Shown: positions 14,791 through 16,935 of the stretch, piece after piece
How the letters are laid out: every line of letters begins with the position of its first letter
Position numbering within the stretch: the stretch's first letter is position 1
DNA from: Solimonas_A sp035476855
GTDB taxonomy: Bacteria; Pseudomonadota; Gammaproteobacteria; Nevskiales; Nevskiaceae
Length of the DNA stretch: 16,935 bases
NCBI GenBank assembly: GCA_035476855.1
Contig: DATILC010000058.1
Span: 1 to 16,935 of the forward strand
Direction: 5' to 3'
Notes under the pieces: model-generated
Database searches by the model: none
Told to the model about the DNA's origin: nothing
What the model saw: only the letters and a program-made list of their open reading frames with translations
Program-made: the position numbers and the translations under genes

Positions 14791-14830
14791 ACAACGAGAC
14801 AGGCCCGCTACGGCGGGCCTGTCTCGTTGT
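14791..14830 (+). terminator. Long-stem terminator after FG-GAP copy B
   Basis: A perfect 18-base-pair stem, ACAACGAGACAGGCCCGC (14791-14808) with its complement at 14813-14830, is closed by a TACG loop flanked by C and G, a very stable UNCG-type tetraloop in RNA. The T-tract is poor, but the 3' arm is T-rich. It lies 12 bases after the stop codon and shares its core with the terminator of copy A. Confidence 0.75.
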
Positions 14831-14842
14831 GGCTTCAGCGAT

Positions 14843-14917
14843 GTAGCCCGGACGCAGTCCGGGGGCTCCGGGCAGGGGCTTGAACGACCTTCGCTCCCCG
14901 GACTGCGTCCGGGCTAC
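14843..14917. repeat. Inverted pair of REP-like palindromes (BIME-like), copy 2
   Basis: Two perfectly complementary 22-base arms (14843-14864 and 14896-14917), starting GTAGCCCGGACGCAGTCC and ending GTCCGGGCTAC, flank a 31-base spacer that resembles the one in copy 1 (shared TTGAACGA). It sits between two convergent genes, a usual REP location. Confidence 0.8.
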
Positions 14918-14936
14918 GGGTCTGTCCTTTCGCGGA

Positions 14937-15236
14937 TCAGAACGGGATGCGGCCGCCCAGCACGTCACGCAGCATCGCGAAATCGCCGCGCAGGCTGTAC
15001 AGCGGATGACGGAAGGTCGCCGGCCGGTTCTTCTCGAAACCGAAGTGGCCGACCCAGGCAAAGCCGTAGCCCAGCAGGGGCAGCAGCGGCAGCACCCAGG
15101 GGTTCAGGGTCAGCAGCCCGAACAGCGCCAGTGCCAACATCAGCAGCGTGCCGACCACATGCAGCCGGCGGCAGCGGCGATCGCTGTGCTCGCCCAGGTA
15201 GTAGGGATAGAACTCGGCAAAACTGTTGAACTGCAT
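14937..15236 (-). CDS. Mpo1-like (DUF962) small membrane protein
   Basis: A 99-residue protein with the whole DUF962 pattern: FAEFYPYYLGEHSDRRCRRL (6-25), H26 in RLHVVGT, two hydrophobic segments (about 29-44 and 47-63), then GYGFAWVGHFGFEKN (56-70), RPATFRHPLYSLRGD and a closing LGGRIPF. Histidines 17, 26, 64 and 77 are candidate iron ligands. The yeast relative Mpo1 is an iron-dependent dioxygenase that shortens 2-hydroxy fatty acids in alpha-oxidation; whether short bacterial members do this is not established. GGAG lies 6 bases before the ATG at 15236. In-frame sequence continues far upstream, but it is the antisense of the AraC gene and is rejected. The gene is divergent from that regulator, which may control it. 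It converges on FG-GAP copy B. Confidence 0.85.
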   Translation of the reverse strand: MQFNSFAEFYPYYLGEHSDRRCRRLHVVGTLLMLALALFGLLTLNPWVLPLLPLLGYGFAWVGHFGFEKNRPATFRHPLYSLRGDFAMLRDVLGGRIPF

Positions 15237-15294
15237 GGCGGGCTCCGTGACATCAATGAACGGCGCCATCATGCGCAGCGCGCCATCGCCCCGC

Positions 15295-15323
15295 ATTGAC
15301 AGGACCCCGGCCGAAGATTGACA
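15295..15323 (+). promoter_or_regulatory. Direct repeat ATTGACA, spaced 22 bases, between divergent genes
   Basis: ATTGACA occurs at 15295-15301 and 15317-15323, exactly 22 bases apart (about two helical turns), in the 114-base gap between the Mpo1-like and AraC-family starts. Same-face direct repeats are how many AraC-type regulators bind. Either copy could also supply a TTGACA -35 element, but neither has a good -10 partner. Confidence 0.3.
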
Positions 15324-15350
15324 TTTCATGCCAATCACCACGGAACCCGC

Positions 15351-16351
15351 ATGCTCGAACCGCGCAGCGTCGCCAATACCTACGCCCGTACCCTGCTGGC
15401 GACGGCGCAGGCCTGTGGCGTGGCACCGGCGCAGGTGCTGCAGGGCCTGCCGGTGGACGAGGCGCAGCTGGCCGATGCCAGCGGTCGCATCAGCGTCGCC
15501 CTGATCCATCGCATCTGGAAGCGCGCGGTGACGCTCACCGGCGAGCCGCTGCTGGGCCTGCGCATGGCCGAGCAGATGAAGCCCGGCAGCTTTCGCGTGC
15601 TCGGACTGGCGGCGGTGAGCAGCGCCACGCTGGCGCAGGCACTGGCGGTGTTGCTGCGCTACCAGCGCCTGGTCAGCGAGGCCGGCATGCTGGCGGCGCA
15701 GGTCGATGCGAAGGGCAACAGCATTGTCAGCTATACCGAGCAGCCGATGCGCTTCCGCATGCTGCCGCAGCAGGTCGAGGCGGTGATCGGCGGCCTGCTG
15801 CTGCAGGCGCGCGGCTTCGCCGGCAGCAGCTTGCTGCCGCTGTCGGTGAGCTTTCGCCACGGGCCGCAGGGAGACTTGGCGGACTACCGGAAGTTCTTCG
15901 GCATCGAGCCGCGCTTCGAGGCGCCGGTGCATGCCATCGGCATCCGCGCCGCCGACCTGAAGCTGGCCCTGCCGCAGGCCGATGCCGACCTCTGCCGCAT
16001 GCACTGCGAGCTGGCCGAGCGCCAGCTGGCACAGCTGCCGCAGATCGGCTACGTCACCGGCTTTGCGGTGCAGTGGCTATCCGGGCAGGCCAGCGGCGCA
16101 GCGCGCATCGGCGACCTCGCCGTGGCAATGGAGATGTCGCTGCGCAGCCTGCAGCGCCAGCTCAAGGCCGAGGGCAGCAGCTGGACCGCGGTGGTCGATC
16201 GCGCGCGCCGCGAGACGCTGATGACGCTGCTGCAGCAGGGCGTGTCGCTGGAAGACGCCGCGCAACGTCTCGGCTACCACGATGCCAGCAGCCTCAGCCG
16301 CGCCGCGCGGCGCTGGTTCGGCAAGGCGCCGGGGCAGTGGCTGGCCGCAGC

Positions 16352-16379
<28 letters not shown>
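15351..16379 (+). CDS. AraC-family transcriptional regulator with Arabinose_bd-type N-terminal domain
   Basis: A 342-residue regulator from the ATG at 15351. Residues ~15-200 match the N-terminal ligand-sensing domain of the OruR/ArgR-like AraC branch (LLGLRMAEQMKPGSFRVLG, and later FRMLPQQVEAVIGGLLLQAR). Residues ~245-335 hold the paired helix-turn-helix domain: MSLRSLQRQLKAEGSSW near 262, and LGYHDASSLSRAARRWFGKA near 307, the usual C-terminal signature before P-x-x-W. Relatives commonly activate lipid, amino-acid or aromatic catabolic genes next door. The Shine-Dalgarno is weak; a TTG 33 bases upstream is a less likely start. It is divergent from the Mpo1-like gene, and its 3' end overlaps the convergent response-regulator gene by 28 bases. 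The inducer is unknown. Confidence 0.88.

Positions 16380-16935
<556 letters not shown>

Larger units (their letters stand above)
13482..14917 (+). repeat. Tandem duplication, module copy 2
   Basis: Second module, starting 18 bases after the first ends and with identical order and total length (1436 bases). The proteins have diverged strongly while keeping exact length, so the duplication is not very recent. The REP pair and terminator core are better conserved than the coding sequence, which suggests conversion or independent reinsertion. Confidence 0.75.

Noticed and set aside
15237..16004. Long N-terminal extension of the Mpo1-like protein
   Set aside because: It is antisense of the AraC-family gene with shadow composition. 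The DUF962 pattern starts right at the ATG at 15236, which has a GGAG at good spacing.

Overview
The window is GC-rich and densely packed, with genes on both strands. The gene content (a DUF1302 outer-membrane protein, a coniferyl-aldehyde-type dehydrogenase, a DUF1631 protein, a bacterial acyl-CoA-binding protein, REP-type palindromes starting GTAGCCCGGA) suggests a lipid- or hydrocarbon-handling gammaproteobacterium of the Nevskiales/Solimonas sort. That placement is an inference from gene families, not from any marker gene. No rRNA, tRNA, CRISPR array, insertion sequence or phage gene was found.

Layout. (1) 67-1077, minus: an AttH/CrtC-like lipocalin-fold protein. (2) 1388-3025, plus: a DUF1631-type protein interrupted by one in-frame TAG. 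(3) 10042-3029, minus: a five-gene cluster in the order acyl-CoA-binding protein, aldehyde dehydrogenase, DUF1302 outer-membrane protein, SDR oxidoreductase, and a VOC-domain/quinone-oxidoreductase fusion. Its leader holds a textbook intrinsic terminator just before the first start codon, and the Shine-Dalgarno of the SDR gene lies inside a strong hairpin. (4) 10043-10527: a divergent control region. (5) 10528-11982, plus: a serine beta-lactamase-fold lipoprotein. (6) 12028-14917, plus: two tandem copies of one module (upstream box, secreted seven-blade FG-GAP propeller gene of exactly 387 codons, terminator, inverted REP pair). (7) 14937-15236, minus: a small Mpo1/DUF962-like membrane protein, divergent from (8) 15351-16379, plus: an AraC-family regulator. 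(9) 16352-16935, minus: the 3' part of a KdpE-type response regulator, which runs out of the window.

How they may work together. The minus-strand cluster looks like a route for a hydrophobic substrate. The DUF1302 protein would bring it through or hold it at the outer membrane. The SDR, aldehyde dehydrogenase and MDR/VOC protein would carry out alcohol/aldehyde/enone oxidoreduction. The acyl-CoA-binding protein would hold the resulting acyl-CoA. The substrate is not identifiable from sequence. The AttH-like protein and the Mpo1-like protein (the yeast homologue acts in fatty-acid alpha-oxidation) fit a lipid theme, but they are separate transcription units. The FG-GAP pair is a recent-looking secreted-protein duplication and has no evident functional tie to the rest.
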